A stretch of DNA of 64,000 nt from Streptomyces seoulensis. Its GTDB lineage: Bacteria > Actinomycetota > Actinomycetes > Streptomycetales > Streptomycetaceae. Position 1 is the stretch's first letter, and each line of letters begins with the position of its first letter. Positions 17,191 through 31,263 of this stretch are shown here, piece by piece. Location of the stretch: NCBI RefSeq assembly GCF_022846655.1, contig NZ_AP025667.1, positions 3,695,001 through 3,759,000 on the forward strand, written 5' to 3'. A program made the position numbers and the translations under genes. The notes under the pieces are model-generated. The model searched no databases, had not been told where the DNA came from, and was given only the letters and a program-made list of their open reading frames with translations.

Positions 17191-17757
17191 TCAGCCGGGA
17201 ACCGGGTGGTGCGCCCTGGCGAACTGCTCCACGATGGTCGCGCAGAAGGCGGGCAGGTCGGCCGGGCCACGGCTGGTGATCAGCTGCCCGTCGACGACCA
17301 CCTCCTGGTCGGCGACGACCTCCGCGCCGGCGTTGCGCAGATCGGTGCGGATGCTGGGCCAGGACGTCAGCCGGCGGCCGCGCACGGCGTCCGCCTCCAC
17401 CAGGGTCCACGGGCCGTGGCAGATCGATGCAACCGGTTTCCCGCCGGCCATGAAGTCCTTGACGAACCGCACCGCGTCGCGGTCCATGCGCAGCTGGTCG
17501 GGGTTCATGGTGCCGCCGGGCAGGAGCAAGGCGTCGTAGTCGCCGACGGAGGCGTCGGCGACCAGACGGTCGACGGGGAAGGTTCCGGCCGCGTTGAGGT
17601 CGAACTGCCGGGCCTGGATCTCACCCGGGTGGAGCGAGAGGATCTCGGTCTTGGCCCCCGCGCCCTGTAGCGCACCGCGCGGCAGGTCGAGCTCCACGCG
17701 CTCGACACCGTCGGTGGCGAGAATCGCCACCCGCATCCCCTGCAGTTCCTGTGTCAT
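17191..17757 (-). CDS. DJ-1/PfpI family protein
   Basis: Predicted 188 residues. The family nucleophile elbow ASICHGPW places the reactive cysteine at residue 113 with histidine 114, and the acidic partner is in the early VERVELDLPRG region. PfpI-like proteins were first described as proteases; many act as deglycase/glyoxalase-like or general stress proteins. The ATG is preceded by AAGGGAG. It is followed upstream in the same direction by a DUF1931 gene and an aldo/keto reductase, together suggesting a small oxidative or carbonyl-stress group. Confidence 0.92.
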   Translation of the reverse strand: MTQELQGMRVAILATDGVERVELDLPRGALQGAGAKTEILSLHPGEIQARQFDLNAAGTFPVDRLVADASVGDYDALLLPGGTMNPDQLRMDRDAVRFVKDFMAGGKPVASICHGPWTLVEADAVRGRRLTSWPSIRTDLRNAGAEVVADQEVVVDGQLITSRGPADLPAFCATIVEQFARAHHPVPG

Positions 17758-17836
17758 GTTCGGCTCCCTTCACTTCCTGGCCCGCCCCCGTCCGGCATCT
17801 CGGTTCGGTCCGGCGACATGCACCGGGGCGCGACTC

Positions 17837-18286
17837 CTACAGCAGCCGGTCGAACACCGCGGTCACGCCCTCCCAGTGGTTGGTCTGCGGGTTCTTGACA
17901 TCCGGGTACATGATTTCGAACGTCTCGGCGAGTGCGACGCTGAGACCACCGATGATCTCGGGGTAGCGCTCTTCGGTCTCCTGGGTGGGTGTCCTGTCGA
18001 GGGGAGGGTGCGTGGCGAGCTGTTCCAGGATCGGCTTCAGCTCGACCTCCTCGTCGAGCCGCCGGAACCTGTGGATGCTCTCCTGGAGGCCCTTGGTGAT
18101 CGGCAGATCCCACGGTTCGACGGTATCCCTGCCGTTGGCCTTGGCCGAGGCCTGGCCGACGACCATGAGGTCGTAGAGCTTGGCGTCGACGAAGTCGCCG
18201 TACCGCTTCAGGTCGTTCTTGTCCATGTCGAGGCTTGCGGCGGCGCGGAAGAACCTCTGGAACTTCGGCACACCCATCACAGTCAT
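17837..18286 (-). CDS. DUF1931 histone-fold protein
   Basis: Predicted 149 residues with the DUF1931 pattern: VPKFQRFFRAAASLDMDKND, then DLKRYGDFVDAKLYDLM and NGRDTVEPWDLPITKGL. A family structure from Aquifex shows two histone-fold halves in one chain, so this is a bacterial protein with an archaeal or eukaryal-histone-like fold. No DNA-binding function can be read from sequence. The ATG was chosen because GGAGGCGAG lies just upstream; an upstream extension has no conserved residues. It is 79 bases from the PfpI gene downstream, in the same direction. Confidence 0.85.
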   Translation of the reverse strand: MTVMGVPKFQRFFRAAASLDMDKNDLKRYGDFVDAKLYDLMVVGQASAKANGRDTVEPWDLPITKGLQESIHRFRRLDEEVELKPILEQLATHPPLDRTPTQETEERYPEIIGGLSVALAETFEIMYPDVKNPQTNHWEGVTAVFDRLL

Positions 18287-18502
18287 GCTCAACTCGCCTC
18301 CTCGCCGGGAACGGACGGCGTCAGTCGCTCCCGCCCGCGCCGCCATCGGCTGTCACCCGGTCGACGTTCGCAGAGCCCCCTGCCGAGCGCCTCCGCACCC
18401 CAGGCCGAAAATGGGAGCCCCCTTTTCCCCCGGCAGAGCAGCATGAACGGCGCAGGCATCCCCATCCCGACGACGGAGCGGGCGCTCCGCCTGTCAGCTC
18501 CT

Positions 18503-19348
18503 TCAGAGCATCTCCAGGGGCGTGGGCCCGCCGGGCGGCGGGAACGCCTCGTCGAGGGCGTCGAGCGCCTCGGCGGGAAGGTGGAGGTCCATCGCGCCGC
18601 GGTTCTCCCGAACGTGGTCGGGAGAACCGGAGCGCGGGATCGCGGCCACCCCCTGTGCCAGCACCCAGGCGAGTGCCACCTGGGTCGGTGTGGCTCCGAG
18701 GGCCCGGGCCACGGCACCCAGAGCGTCGACCTTCAGCAGCCGCCCCTGCTCGACCGGTGAGTAGGCCATGACCGGCACCCCGGCCTCGCGGCACCAGGGG
18801 AGCAGATCCCACTCGATGCCGCGCCGGGAGAGGTTGTACAGCACCTGATCGACGGTCACGGCGTCGCCGCCGGGGAGGGCGGTCAGCGTCACCATTTCGG
18901 CGACGTCCAGATTGCTCACGCCCCAGGCACGGATCTTCCCGGCCTCCATCAGGTCGGTGAATCCCGCGAGGGTCTCCTCCAGTGGCCACCGTCCCCGCCA
19001 GTGCAGCAGGTAGAGGTCCAGCTGTTCCGTACCAAGCCGCCGCAGGCTGCCCTCGCAGGCGGCGACGGTGCCCTTCCGGTCGGCGTGCCCGGGAAGCACC
19101 TTGCTGACGAGGAAGACCTCCTTCCGGCGTCCCCGCAGGGCTTCCCCGACGAGCTCCTCGGCTGCGCCGTCGCCGTACATCTCCGCCGTGTCGACGACGG
19201 TCATGCCCAGGTCCACGCCCAGCCGCAGCGCGGCGATCTCCTGTTCACGCCGGGCCGGTTCCTCACCCAGATACCAGGTGCCCTGCCCGAGCGCCGCGAC
19301 CTCCTCCCCGGAGGGGAGCGTTATCGTTCTGGCCGGCTCCGCAGACAT
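18503..19348 (-). CDS. Aldo/keto reductase
   Basis: Predicted 281 residues, a TIM-barrel NADPH oxidoreductase. The catalytic tetrad is intact: Asp53 and Tyr58 in [10 protein letters not shown], Lys83 in FLVSKVLP and His116 in LYLLHWRG. The NADPH-binding end [17 protein letters not shown] is also present. It reduces aldehydes or ketones; the substrate is unknown. The ATG follows GGAGGCCCGAG. It may be transcribed with the DUF1931 and PfpI genes, although 216 bases separate it from DUF1931. Confidence 0.93.
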   Translation of the reverse strand: MSAEPARTITLPSGEEVAALGQGTWYLGEEPARREQEIAALRLGVDLGMTVVDTAEMYGDGAAEELVGEALRGRRKEVFLVSKVLPGHADRKGTVAACEGSLRRLGTEQLDLYLLHWRGRWPLEETLAGFTDLMEAGKIRAWGVSNLDVAEMVTLTALPGGDAVTVDQVLYNLSRRGIEWDLLPWCREAGVPVMAYSPVEQGRLLKVDALGAVARALGATPTQVALAWVLAQGVAAIPRSGSPDHVRENRGAMDLHLPAEALDALDEAFPPPGGPTPLEML

Positions 19349-19451
19349 CTCGGGCCTCCTGTCTGGCGTGGATCCACGTCACGTGCGCCCGCACCGAGTG
19401 CCCACGTCCGCGCCACCCAGACGACCGGTGGCGAATGGCTCCGCAGGGAGG

Positions 19452-20645
19452 TCAGGAGGGCCGAGCGGACTGCGCCGAGAGCGGGCCGGGGCCGGGTGAG
19501 CGGTCACGCGACGCGACGGCGACCGACACGGCGGCGCCACAGGAGAGGACCGCCGCGAAGCCGATCATCGCTGTCTGCACGGCGAAATGCCGCAGGGCGA
19601 TGCTGAACAGGACGGAGGGCACGCCCATTCCCAGGTACGCGACGACGAAGAACACGGCGAGTACCCCCGCGCGTGAGGCGGGCGCGGCCACTGAGACGGC
19701 ACGTTCGACGCCTCCCTTGAACAGCAGCCCGGAGCCGACTCCCGACAGGGACACGGCGACCAGGTAGAGCCAGAGCGCCGGGTGGTGGAGAGCGACGGCG
19801 CACAGGACCAGGCCGACCGGGAAGACCACTGCCCCCACGGTCAGGAGCCGGGTCAGTGGGAGTCGGCCCAGGACCAGCTGGGCGGCAGCCGCCGAACCGA
19901 ACATGAGGAAGGCCGCCAGGCCGACCACGAGGTGCGAGTCGGTGTGCAGGGTGCCGTGGAGCACGCTCGCCCCGAGGGAAGAGATCAGGCCGAGGATCGC
20001 GAAGGCGAAGGCGCCCAGCGCGCCGGCCGCGCCGAACGTCCGCCGGCCGCCGGGGACCAGGACGAACCTGCTGGGCGGTTCGGCCGCGGGCAGCTCCCGA
20101 TCCACCGTCTCAGGGGTGGACAGCACCAGCGCCAGGCACACCGCCATCGCGAGCGAGAAGATCGCCTGGGTGGTGATCAGGGGCGTCGGAAGCCATTCGG
20201 CGACGGCTCCGGCGACCAGGGGGCCCGCGGCCAGGCCGCCGAGGTTGGCGGCTGTGGCCACGATGCCGGGCAGCGCCGAATCCGTCCGTTCCGGACGGGC
20301 CTCGTGGTGGAGGTCGTGCAGGTACGTCGTCGCGGTCGAGGCCATCAGCCCCAGTCCGACACCGTTCAGGATCCTGCCCGCGATCAGCCCCGGCAGGTCC
20401 CGCCACGCGATCAGTACGACCGACGCGACGATGCCGACCAGCAGTGCCGGGACGATGACGCGCCGTCGGCCGAGCCGGTCCGACAGGTGCCCCAGTCCGA
20501 GGAAGGCGGCCGCCGCGCCCACGACCATCGAGGCGTACGCCACCGTGACCGTGGTCGCGCCGAAGTGGTCCCGGGCCTCGGACAGCGGCCACAGCGGGGT
20601 GGGCGCGGTACCGAAGGCCATCAGCACGGTGAAGGCCACCGCCAC
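19452..20645 (-). CDS. MFS transporter (start uncertain)
   Basis: Predicted 397 residues from the GTG used here, with about twelve hydrophobic segments and the family loop GHLSDRLGRRRVIVPALL between segments 2 and 3. It is probably a drug or metabolite efflux pump. The first membrane segment (VAFTVLMAFGTAPTPLWPL) begins almost at this start, and coding-like sequence continues upstream (GFWFVAV and a Pro/Ala-rich stretch) with no ATG or GTG before a TGA inside the divergent LysR gene, so the true start may be non-standard or the N-terminus short. Divergent arrangement with a LysR gene suggests that LysR controls it. Confidence 0.85.
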   Translation of the reverse strand: MAVAFTVLMAFGTAPTPLWPLSEARDHFGATTVTVAYASMVVGAAAAFLGLGHLSDRLGRRRVIVPALLVGIVASVVLIAWRDLPGLIAGRILNGVGLGLMASTATTYLHDLHHEARPERTDSALPGIVATAANLGGLAAGPLVAGAVAEWLPTPLITTQAIFSLAMAVCLALVLSTPETVDRELPAAEPPSRFVLVPGGRRTFGAAGALGAFAFAILGLISSLGASVLHGTLHTDSHLVVGLAAFLMFGSAAAAQLVLGRLPLTRLLTVGAVVFPVGLVLCAVALHHPALWLYLVAVSLSGVGSGLLFKGGVERAVSVAAPASRAGVLAVFFVVAYLGMGVPSVLFSIALRHFAVQTAMIGFAAVLSCGAAVSVAVASRDRSPGPGPLSAQSARPS

Positions 20646-20757
20646 GAACCAGAAGCCGGTCGTGTGCGAGGCGCGGCGCGGCGCGCGGGCGCGGGGCGGC
20701 AGGCCGGCGGGAGCGGGTGCCGGGATCCGGTGGGTCGGTTCGTCGGGAGCGTCGGCG

Positions 20758-21648
20758 GTGGGACTACGTCAGCTGGAACACTTCATCGCGGTCGCCGAGG
20801 AGCTGAGCTTCACGCGTGCCGCTCGTCGGCTGCACGTGGTGCAGTCCGGGGTGTCCGCCGCGATCCGCTCCCTGGAGCGCGAACTCGGCTGCACGCTGTT
20901 CGAGCGCACGTCGCAGCAGGTCCGGCTCACCGGCGCGGGTGCGGCGCTGCTGCCGGAGGCCCGGGCCACCCTGCACGCCGCCCAGGCGGCCCAGGACGCC
21001 GTGCGCGCCGCACAGGACACGGTGCGCGGCACGGTGAACGTGGGCGCCATGGCCTCGGTCGAGGTGGTGGACCTGCCCGCGCTCCTCGGGCAGTTGCACG
21101 CGCGGCATCCGGCGATCGACGTCCGGCTGCGGCTGGCGACGACCGGATCGGCGGGACTTTCGCACGCGCTGCTCAGCGGGGACCTGGACGTGGCCTTCCT
21201 GTCGCTGCCCGAGCACAAACCCGCCGGGATCGACGCACGGGAGCTGGCCACCGTGCCGCTCGTCCTGGTGGTGAGCGCCGCCCATCCGCTCGCTCAGCGG
21301 GGGGAGGTGGCACTCGCGGACCTCGCGGCAGAGCCCTTCGTGGACTTCCCGCCGGGCTACGGCAACCGCGAGGTGGTCGACCGGGCGTTCGCCGGGGCGG
21401 GCGTCGTGCGCCGGGTGGCCCTGGAAGTGCCCGACATCGACATGGGGGCCGCGCTGGTCCGGCACGGACTGGGCATCGCCTTCCTGCCCGCGTTCGCCGT
21501 TGCCCGCACCCCCGGCCTGCACGTCCTGGACGTCCACGGCACCGGGCTCCGCTGGAGCATGCATCTCGGCACGTCGTCGACCCGGCGGCCCAGCTCCGCC
21601 CTGCGGGCCCTGCTCGACCTGGTCGACCGCCACGTCATCGCGCTGTGA
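20758..21648 (+). CDS. LysR family transcriptional regulator
   Basis: Predicted 296 residues. The N-terminal winged helix-turn-helix reads LRQLEHFIAVAEELSFTRAA then RRLHVVQSGVSAAIRSLERE, the classic LysR signature. The effector-binding domain follows (from GTVNVGAMASVEVVDLPALL). The GTG is preceded by CGGGAG. It is divergent from the MFS transporter, the usual arrangement in which LysR binds between the genes and responds to a transported compound. Its 3' end converges on the PucR-type gene with 52 bases between. Confidence 0.93.
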   Translation: MGLRQLEHFIAVAEELSFTRAARRLHVVQSGVSAAIRSLERELGCTLFERTSQQVRLTGAGAALLPEARATLHAAQAAQDAVRAAQDTVRGTVNVGAMASVEVVDLPALLGQLHARHPAIDVRLRLATTGSAGLSHALLSGDLDVAFLSLPEHKPAGIDARELATVPLVLVVSAAHPLAQRGEVALADLAAEPFVDFPPGYGNREVVDRAFAGAGVVRRVALEVPDIDMGAALVRHGLGIAFLPAFAVARTPGLHVLDVHGTGLRWSMHLGTSSTRRPSSALRALLDLVDRHVIAL

Positions 21649-21700
21649 GGCCCTGCAGCGGCCCGGGCGTCACCCGCTCGCGCGACATGCCGGTTGGGCA

Positions 21701-23479
21701 TCAGCCGGGACCGCCCAGCACGATCTTCCACACGCGGGTGGCCACTTGAAGGTTGAGCCGGTCCTCGACGTTCGCGAGGTCGTGACCGCTGATGTCGCGG
21801 ATGCGCTGGAGCCGATAGCGCAGCGTGCTGCGGTGGATCGCGAGGGACTCGGCGCTCTCGTCGTAGTTGCCGCCGCAGTCGAAGTACCGGGACAGGGTCT
21901 CCACCATCGCCCCGTGGTGCCGGAAGTCGTAGTCGATGAGCTGCCCGAGCCACTCCTGGACGAACATCTCCAGTTCCCGGTAGTCGTTGCCAGGCCCCAG
22001 GATGCGGTAGAGGCCGAGCTCGTCGAAGAACGTCGTGCCGTAGCGCTCGCGGGAGTGGCGGCGCACTTCCAGGGCGCGCTGAGCCTCCTGGTAGTGGTGG
22101 GGGATGTCGGCCAGGGAGTCGCAAGGGGCGCTCACCCCGACCGCCCCGGACCGTGTCCCGGTCGCCCGGGCGAGCGCCTCGTACAACGCGCGGGCGGGCG
22201 GTCTGTCGTCGGCGACCAGGACCACGTGGTCGGACCGTCGGGTCAGCAGCGAGCGCATGCCAACGGCCGAGGCCGCCCGTCCCACGGTCTGCGCGAAGGA
22301 GTCGTCCACGGTCCGGTCGGGCCACCGCACCACGACGATGTAGTGGCCGCGGCGCAGGTCGTGTCCGACTGCCTCGGACCGGGCGTAGGCGCTCGCCTCG
22401 TCCGTCCCCGCCAGGAGGTCGTCGACCAGTTCGCGGTGCAGCCTCAGCTCGACTTCGGCCAGATCGCGCAGGTGCGTCAGCTCCGGGGCGAGCGACGCGG
22501 CGGCGTGTTCCAGCGCGAGCACGGTGTGCTCGTCGGCCTGGTCCCGGGCATCGACCAGGGCCAGCACGCCCAGGACCTCGCCGTGCGGGCGTACCAGGAC
22601 GACCAGCCGGTCCTTTATCCGCACCGGTCCGGCCTGACGGGCGACGGCGTGCAGCATCTCGTCCTGGCGCCCGGGGTCCGGTTCGGGATACGGGTCGGGG
22701 CGGCCGGGGCCGGTCCAGGACCTCAGCCGGCCGAAGCGGTCCTCGAACAGCGCGGGGAGTCCGGTGAGCCGGTGCAGTGCGCGGGTGACGGCCTCCTCGC
22801 CGCCGCTCGAGGCAGCGACCTCGGCCATGATCGTGTGAATGGCCCGCTGGTACTCCAGGTCGGCCACGACGGAGATCAACTGCCGCTGGAGGGCTGCGCG
22901 TTCGTCCCTCAGCCGGTGCAGCTCCAGCGCGTCCTCGCGGCGGCGGCGGCGTGCGACGGCGACGGACAGTGCGGCAGCGGTGTGCCGGACGAGCGTGGCG
23001 AGCAGGGACCGCTCGGCCTCGGTGGGCCGGGAGCGGGACGTCACCACGAGGTAGCCGTGGAGTCCCTCGAGTCCGCGTAGCCCGAGAGCCCGGCCCCAGG
23101 GCCTGCCGGGTACGGTCACGGGGCCGTCCTGCCCGGCCAGCTCCCGCACCCTTCGGCCCACGGCCGAGGCGTGCGTCTGTCCGTTCCCCGAGATGCGGAC
23201 CAGGTCGCCGCCCACCTCGAGGTATCCGGCCTCGGCACGGTATGGCCCCGCTGCGGCCATGTGGTCCGTGGCCAGACGCAGGATCTCGCCCTCGTCCGGG
23301 GTGTCGAACATGGCACGGGAGAGCGTCATGAGGTCGCGGAAGGCATGGTCGGCCCGGGTGCGGGCGGGTGTGCGGGGCCGTGTGCGCGCACCCCGGGCAC
23401 GCCGGGCGCTGCCTCGCGGAAGGCTGCTCGCCCGGTCCGGGGTGTGGTGGTGGAGGCTGTGCATGCGACCGCCGGCCAT
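21701..23479 (-). CDS. PucR/CdaR-type transcriptional regulator with GAF-like sensor region
   Basis: Predicted 592 residues. An N-terminal and central sensor region (about 50-330) has GAF-like character (ARALGLRGLEGLHGYLVVTS, then a helix and VLVRPHGEVLGVLALVDARD). The end is the PucR helix-turn-helix: LSRYFDCGGNYDESAESLAI then HRSTLRYRLQRIRDISG. PucR relatives control purine, nitrogen or secondary metabolism in response to small ligands. The ATG chosen gives MAGGRMHSL; a longer start is possible. It is divergent from the dnaK operon across 288 bases, so it could sense a stress signal for that operon, but this is inference only. Confidence 0.88.
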   Translation of the reverse strand: MAGGRMHSLHHHTPDRASSLPRGSARRARGARTRPRTPARTRADHAFRDLMTLSRAMFDTPDEGEILRLATDHMAAAGPYRAEAGYLEVGGDLVRISGNGQTHASAVGRRVRELAGQDGPVTVPGRPWGRALGLRGLEGLHGYLVVTSRSRPTEAERSLLATLVRHTAAALSVAVARRRRREDALELHRLRDERAALQRQLISVVADLEYQRAIHTIMAEVAASSGGEEAVTRALHRLTGLPALFEDRFGRLRSWTGPGRPDPYPEPDPGRQDEMLHAVARQAGPVRIKDRLVVLVRPHGEVLGVLALVDARDQADEHTVLALEHAAASLAPELTHLRDLAEVELRLHRELVDDLLAGTDEASAYARSEAVGHDLRRGHYIVVVRWPDRTVDDSFAQTVGRAASAVGMRSLLTRRSDHVVLVADDRPPARALYEALARATGTRSGAVGVSAPCDSLADIPHHYQEAQRALEVRRHSRERYGTTFFDELGLYRILGPGNDYRELEMFVQEWLGQLIDYDFRHHGAMVETLSRYFDCGGNYDESAESLAIHRSTLRYRLQRIRDISGHDLANVEDRLNLQVATRVWKIVLGGPG

Positions 23480-23519
23480 GGGATCACTCCGTTCTCCCTG
23501 AGTCTTCAGGGAGGCGAGA

Positions 23520-23534
23520 GGTACGCCGCGTACC
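23520..23534. promoter_or_regulatory. Dyad in the divergent PucR/dnaK region
   Basis: GGTACG-ccg-CGTACC, six perfect pairs around a three-base centre, 41 bases upstream of the PucR-type ATG. It is a possible operator. No HspR HAIR element (CTTGAGT-N7-ACTCAAG) was found between 23480 and 23767. Confidence 0.35.
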
Positions 23535-23767
23535 CGCTCCCCCACGGCTTACCCGAGATGTCCGCACTCTTTCTCTCGTACTCGTGGAGCGACCGGAGCC
23601 GTGCATTCCTGACTCGCCAGGCGCAGGCGTGGAGCCACCCGCATCGTCACCCTGGGGAGTGTCCGAGACCCTGCGTGCGCACCGAAGGGAAACCGACGGA
23701 GGTCCCCCCTCCTGCACGAACGTGATCCGGAGAGTCGACGCGGGCGCCGTACCGGGAGGAGTTCCTC

Positions 23768-25669
<1,902 letters not shown>

Positions 25670-25677
25670 GGCGCGCC

Positions 25678-26286
25678 ATGCCCAGCCACCCCCAGGAACC
25701 CGGCCGCGCCGCCTCGGATCCGGTCGAAACGGCCCCACAAGACGCCGGACGCCCACCTCACGGGGATCTGCCCCGACCGGGCCCACCCCGGCCCGAGGCG
25801 GCGAACGGCGAACCGGGAACCGACGCCGCCGGTCCCCCGCCCGCCGAGGACGAGTACACGACCGCGATCCAGGAACTGGAGGACCGCTGGCGGCGCGCAC
25901 TCGCCGATCTCGACAACCTTCGCAAGCGTCACGCCAGGGAACTTGAGCGGGAGCGGACCGTGGAGCGTTCCCGGACGGCCGCCTCCTTCCTCCCCGTCCT
26001 GGACAATCTCGAGCTGGCCCTGACCCATGCCGGCGCCGATCCGGGCGCGATCGTGGAGGGCGTACAGGCCGTACGCGACCAGGCGGTGAACGTCCTCGAA
26101 CTGCTCGGCTACCCCCGGCACGCCGAGAACGGCGTCGCCTTCGACCCGGCCCGGCACGAGGTGGTCGGAGTCGTCGAGGACCCCGACGCCCCGCCGGGTA
26201 CCGTCGTCGAGGTGCTGCGCCCCGGCTACGGGGACGGTGAACGGCAGCTCAGGCCCGCCTCCGTGACGGTCGCGAAGCGGGAGTGA
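25678..26286 (+). CDS. grpE: Nucleotide exchange factor GrpE
   Basis: Predicted 202 residues. After a Pro-rich disordered N-terminus (about 1-55) comes the GrpE coiled coil (TAIQELEDRWRRALADLDNL then RKRHARELERER), the helix bundle (FLPVLDNLELALTHAGAD) and the short beta domain (GYGDGERQLRPASVTVAKRE). It releases ADP from DnaK. It starts 8 bases after dnaK and ends 6 bases before dnaJ, so all three are co-transcribed. Confidence 0.94.
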   Translation: MPSHPQEPGRAASDPVETAPQDAGRPPHGDLPRPGPPRPEAANGEPGTDAAGPPPAEDEYTTAIQELEDRWRRALADLDNLRKRHARELERERTVERSRTAASFLPVLDNLELALTHAGADPGAIVEGVQAVRDQAVNVLELLGYPRHAENGVAFDPARHEVVGVVEDPDAPPGTVVEVLRPGYGDGERQLRPASVTVAKRE

Positions 26287-26292
26287 ACGGTC

Positions 26293-27240
26293 ATGGCACG
26301 GGACTTGTACGAGGTGCTGGGCGTGTCGCGGAGCGCGAGCCAGGACGAGATCCAGCAGGCCTATCGCAAGCTCGCCCGCAAGTTCCATCCCGACGTCAAC
26401 AAGGACCCGGACGCGGAGGAACGCTTCAAGGTCCTCAACGAGGCATACAGCGTCCTGTCGGATCCCAGGACACGGGCCCGTTACGACCGCTTCGGCGACG
26501 ACTTCCGCCAGATCCCCGAGGACTACGACGAACGGGTCGCGGCCGGAGCGGGCGGCGGGTTCCGCGCCCGGCGGACCGCCGGCGCGGGCGGCCCACGCGT
26601 CCGGTACACCGGCTTCGGCGACGACTTCGGAGCGGAGGGCATCGACATCGAGGACCTGCTCGGCTCCATGTTCGGCGCCGGTGCCGCCCGAGGGGGCGTC
26701 CCCGGAGCGGACCAGGAGGCCGAACTGCCGCTCACCGTCGAGGAGGCGTACCGAGGCGGCCGTCGCACCGTCACGCTCGCCGGTCCCACCGGGCAGCCGC
26801 GGCGGTACGAGGTCGACGTCCCAGCGGGCGTCACCGACGGGCAGCGCATCCGCCTGGCGGGTGAGGGCGGCCGTGGCAGCGGTGACGCCCCAGGGGGCGA
26901 CCTCTATCTACGGGTACGGATCCAGCCCCACCCCAGGTTCCGGCTGGACGGCCGCGACGTGCACGTCCAGGTCCCCGTCACCCCGTGGGAGGCGGCCCTG
27001 GGCGCGACCGTGCCGGTGCCCACCCCCGGCGGTGGCACGGCCAAGGTCACGGTGCCCGCGGGTTCGTCCAGCGGCCGGAGGCTGCGACTGCGCGGCGAGG
27101 GCATGCCGAACCCGCGCGGCGAGAACGGCGACCTGTACGCCGAACTGCGCATCGTGGTGCCGCCCACGCTCGGCGACCGCGAGCGCGAACTGTTCGAGGA
27201 GCTCGCCGCCACCTCTTCCTTCGACCCCAGGAGGACGTGA
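26293..27240 (+). CDS. DnaJ-family co-chaperone, CbpA type (no zinc finger)
   Basis: Predicted 315 residues. The J domain (3-67) has the essential HPD in [21 protein letters not shown] Gly-rich linker ([12 protein letters not shown]) leads straight into the C-terminal substrate-binding domain ([38 protein letters not shown]); the four CxxCxGxG zinc repeats of DnaJ are absent. This is the class-B CbpA layout. Its stop overlaps the start of the next gene, a CbpM-like protein, and CbpM is the dedicated modulator of CbpA, so the pairing supports the assignment. Confidence 0.93.
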   Translation: MARDLYEVLGVSRSASQDEIQQAYRKLARKFHPDVNKDPDAEERFKVLNEAYSVLSDPRTRARYDRFGDDFRQIPEDYDERVAAGAGGGFRARRTAGAGGPRVRYTGFGDDFGAEGIDIEDLLGSMFGAGAARGGVPGADQEAELPLTVEEAYRGGRRTVTLAGPTGQPRRYEVDVPAGVTDGQRIRLAGEGGRGSGDAPGGDLYLRVRIQPHPRFRLDGRDVHVQVPVTPWEAALGATVPVPTPGGGTAKVTVPAGSSSGRRLRLRGEGMPNPRGENGDLYAELRIVVPPTLGDRERELFEELAATSSFDPRRT

Positions 27241-27595
27241 TGAACGACCGACCCACGGGAGCGGCAGGCATCGCCCACCCCGGCCCGGCGGCCGTCCGGT
27301 ACGCGCTCGTGCCCGTCCCGAGGCTCTCCTTGGCCACCGTGGCCCGCCGCTCGGGCCTCCACCCCGATCTCATCCGCCGGTTCGTCGCCCTCGGCCTGGT
27401 CGACGCCGAACGCGACGCCGCCGGGCACCTGGTGTTCGCCCCCACGGCCCCCGCGCTCCTTGCCCGCGTCCAGCGGCTGCGCACCGGGCTCTGCCTCAAC
27501 TACGCATCCATCGGCCTGGTGCTCGACCTGCTCGACCGCATCAGCCTGCTCGAAGCCGCCCTGCGCGGCCGCGGCATGAGGAGTGAAACACCCCC

Positions 27596-27605
<10 letters not shown>
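27240..27605 (+). CDS. MerR-like chaperone modulator (CbpM-type)
   Basis: Predicted 121 residues. A winged-helix MerR-like region ([20 protein letters not shown] then [15 protein letters not shown]) is followed by a short helical segment ([20 protein letters not shown]). It lacks an effector domain. The ATG overlaps the dnaJ stop (TGATG) and its last ten bases overlap the clpB start. The position usually occupied by HspR in actinobacterial dnaK operons is held by this protein. Two readings are possible: a CbpM-type protein that binds the J domain and tunes DnaJ/DnaK, or a degenerate HspR-like repressor. The neighbouring CbpA-type DnaJ favours the first. Confidence 0.8.
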
Positions 27606-30231
<2,626 letters not shown>

Positions 30232-30235
<4 letters not shown>

Positions 30236-30690
30236 ACTCCACCCGGACGACGACGGTGACCTGTCCGAACTGCGGGCGCGTCAACCGGATCCCCGTGGTC
30301 GCCGAGGGAAGCCCCAGATGCGGCCACTGCAAGCAACCCCTCCCCTGGATCGTCGACGCGGGCGACGACGACTTCGCCGGGATCGCCGACGACGCCACCC
30401 AGCCCGTCGTCGTCGACCTCTGGGCCACCTGGTGCGGCCCCTGCCGCACGGTCAGCCCCGCCCTCGAACAGGTCGCCCGCGAACTCGCCGGACGCATCAA
30501 GCTCGTCAAGGTCGACATCGACAAGAACCCGCGGCTCGGCCGGCGGTTCGAGGTACAGGCGGTGCCGACCCTGCTCGTCCTGAACCACGGCGAGACGGTC
30601 GCCCGACAGGCCGGCGCGGCACCCGCGCACGTGCTGCGCGCGTGGGTCGAGCAGGCGCTGGCCGGCGGGCGAACCCCGGAGCGAGGCTGA
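30232..30690 (+). CDS. Thioredoxin with N-terminal zinc ribbon (Trx2/TrxC type)
   Basis: Predicted 152 residues. Cysteines 11, 14, 30 and 33 (CPNC and CGHC) form a zinc ribbon as in E. coli thioredoxin 2; the thioredoxin fold follows with the active site WCGPC at 67-71 and the cis-proline loop [10 protein letters not shown]. Zinc-ribbon thioredoxins respond to oxidative stress, and related Hsp33-type zinc switches act in redox chaperoning. The GTG overlaps the clpB stop by four bases, tying a disulfide reductant directly to the disaggregase. Confidence 0.93.
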
Positions 30691-30761
30691 CCACGAGCCT
30701 CCCCGGCCGAGAGCGTCAAGCCCCGTCACGTCCGGACACCGAGAGTGAAAGGGACCATGAG

Positions 30762-31190
30762 ATGACCGAAGCGGGTTTCACCTCCTTCGATACAATGGTG
30801 GACAAGGCCAACCGGCTCCTCAAGGACATCGAGGAGGCCAACGGCTGGCCCGGAGAGCGCCGCAAGCAGTCGTACGCCGTGCTGCGTGCCGTCCTGCACC
30901 GGCTACGCGACCGGCTCCCCGTCGACGGGGCCGCGCACTTCGGGGCCCAGCTCCCGACCCTGGTCCGCGGCATCTACTACGACGGATGGAAGCCGTCCGA
31001 TACACCGGTGAAGCTGAGCGGCGAGGAATTCCTCCAGCGTGTCCGGGACGACTTTCCCCACGCGGTCGACGGCGGCATCGAACGAGTCGTGCACACCGTG
31101 CTGGAGGTTCTGGAACGCCATGTCAGCGACGGTGAGTGGGACCACCTCAAATCCAGTCTGCCGCGCTCGCTGGTCTCCGTACTGCCGTGA
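30762..31190 (+). CDS. DUF2267 family protein
   Basis: Predicted 142 residues, all alpha-helical in appearance, with the DUF2267 pattern YAVLRAVLHRLRDRLPVDGA, then LPTLVRGIYYDGWKP and EEFLQRVRDDFP. Members are common in stress loci of actinobacteria and proteobacteria, but their molecular role is not known. The ATG is preceded by AAAGGGACC. It lies 71 bases after the thioredoxin gene in the same direction, so it may be read through from the chaperone operon or have its own promoter. Confidence 0.88.
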   Translation: MTEAGFTSFDTMVDKANRLLKDIEEANGWPGERRKQSYAVLRAVLHRLRDRLPVDGAAHFGAQLPTLVRGIYYDGWKPSDTPVKLSGEEFLQRVRDDFPHAVDGGIERVVHTVLEVLERHVSDGEWDHLKSSLPRSLVSVLP

Positions 31191-31263
31191 CCCTCGGCGG
31201 CCCCCCGGACCGCCGACCAGCCACAGGAGTGCAGTCGAGCACACCCTAGAAGGGAGAAACCTC

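Noticed and set aside
23480..23767. HspR-binding HAIR element upstream of dnaK
   Set aside because: Searched by eye for CTTGAGT-N7-ACTCAAG and for CIRCE; no convincing match, only a GGTACG/CGTACC dyad.
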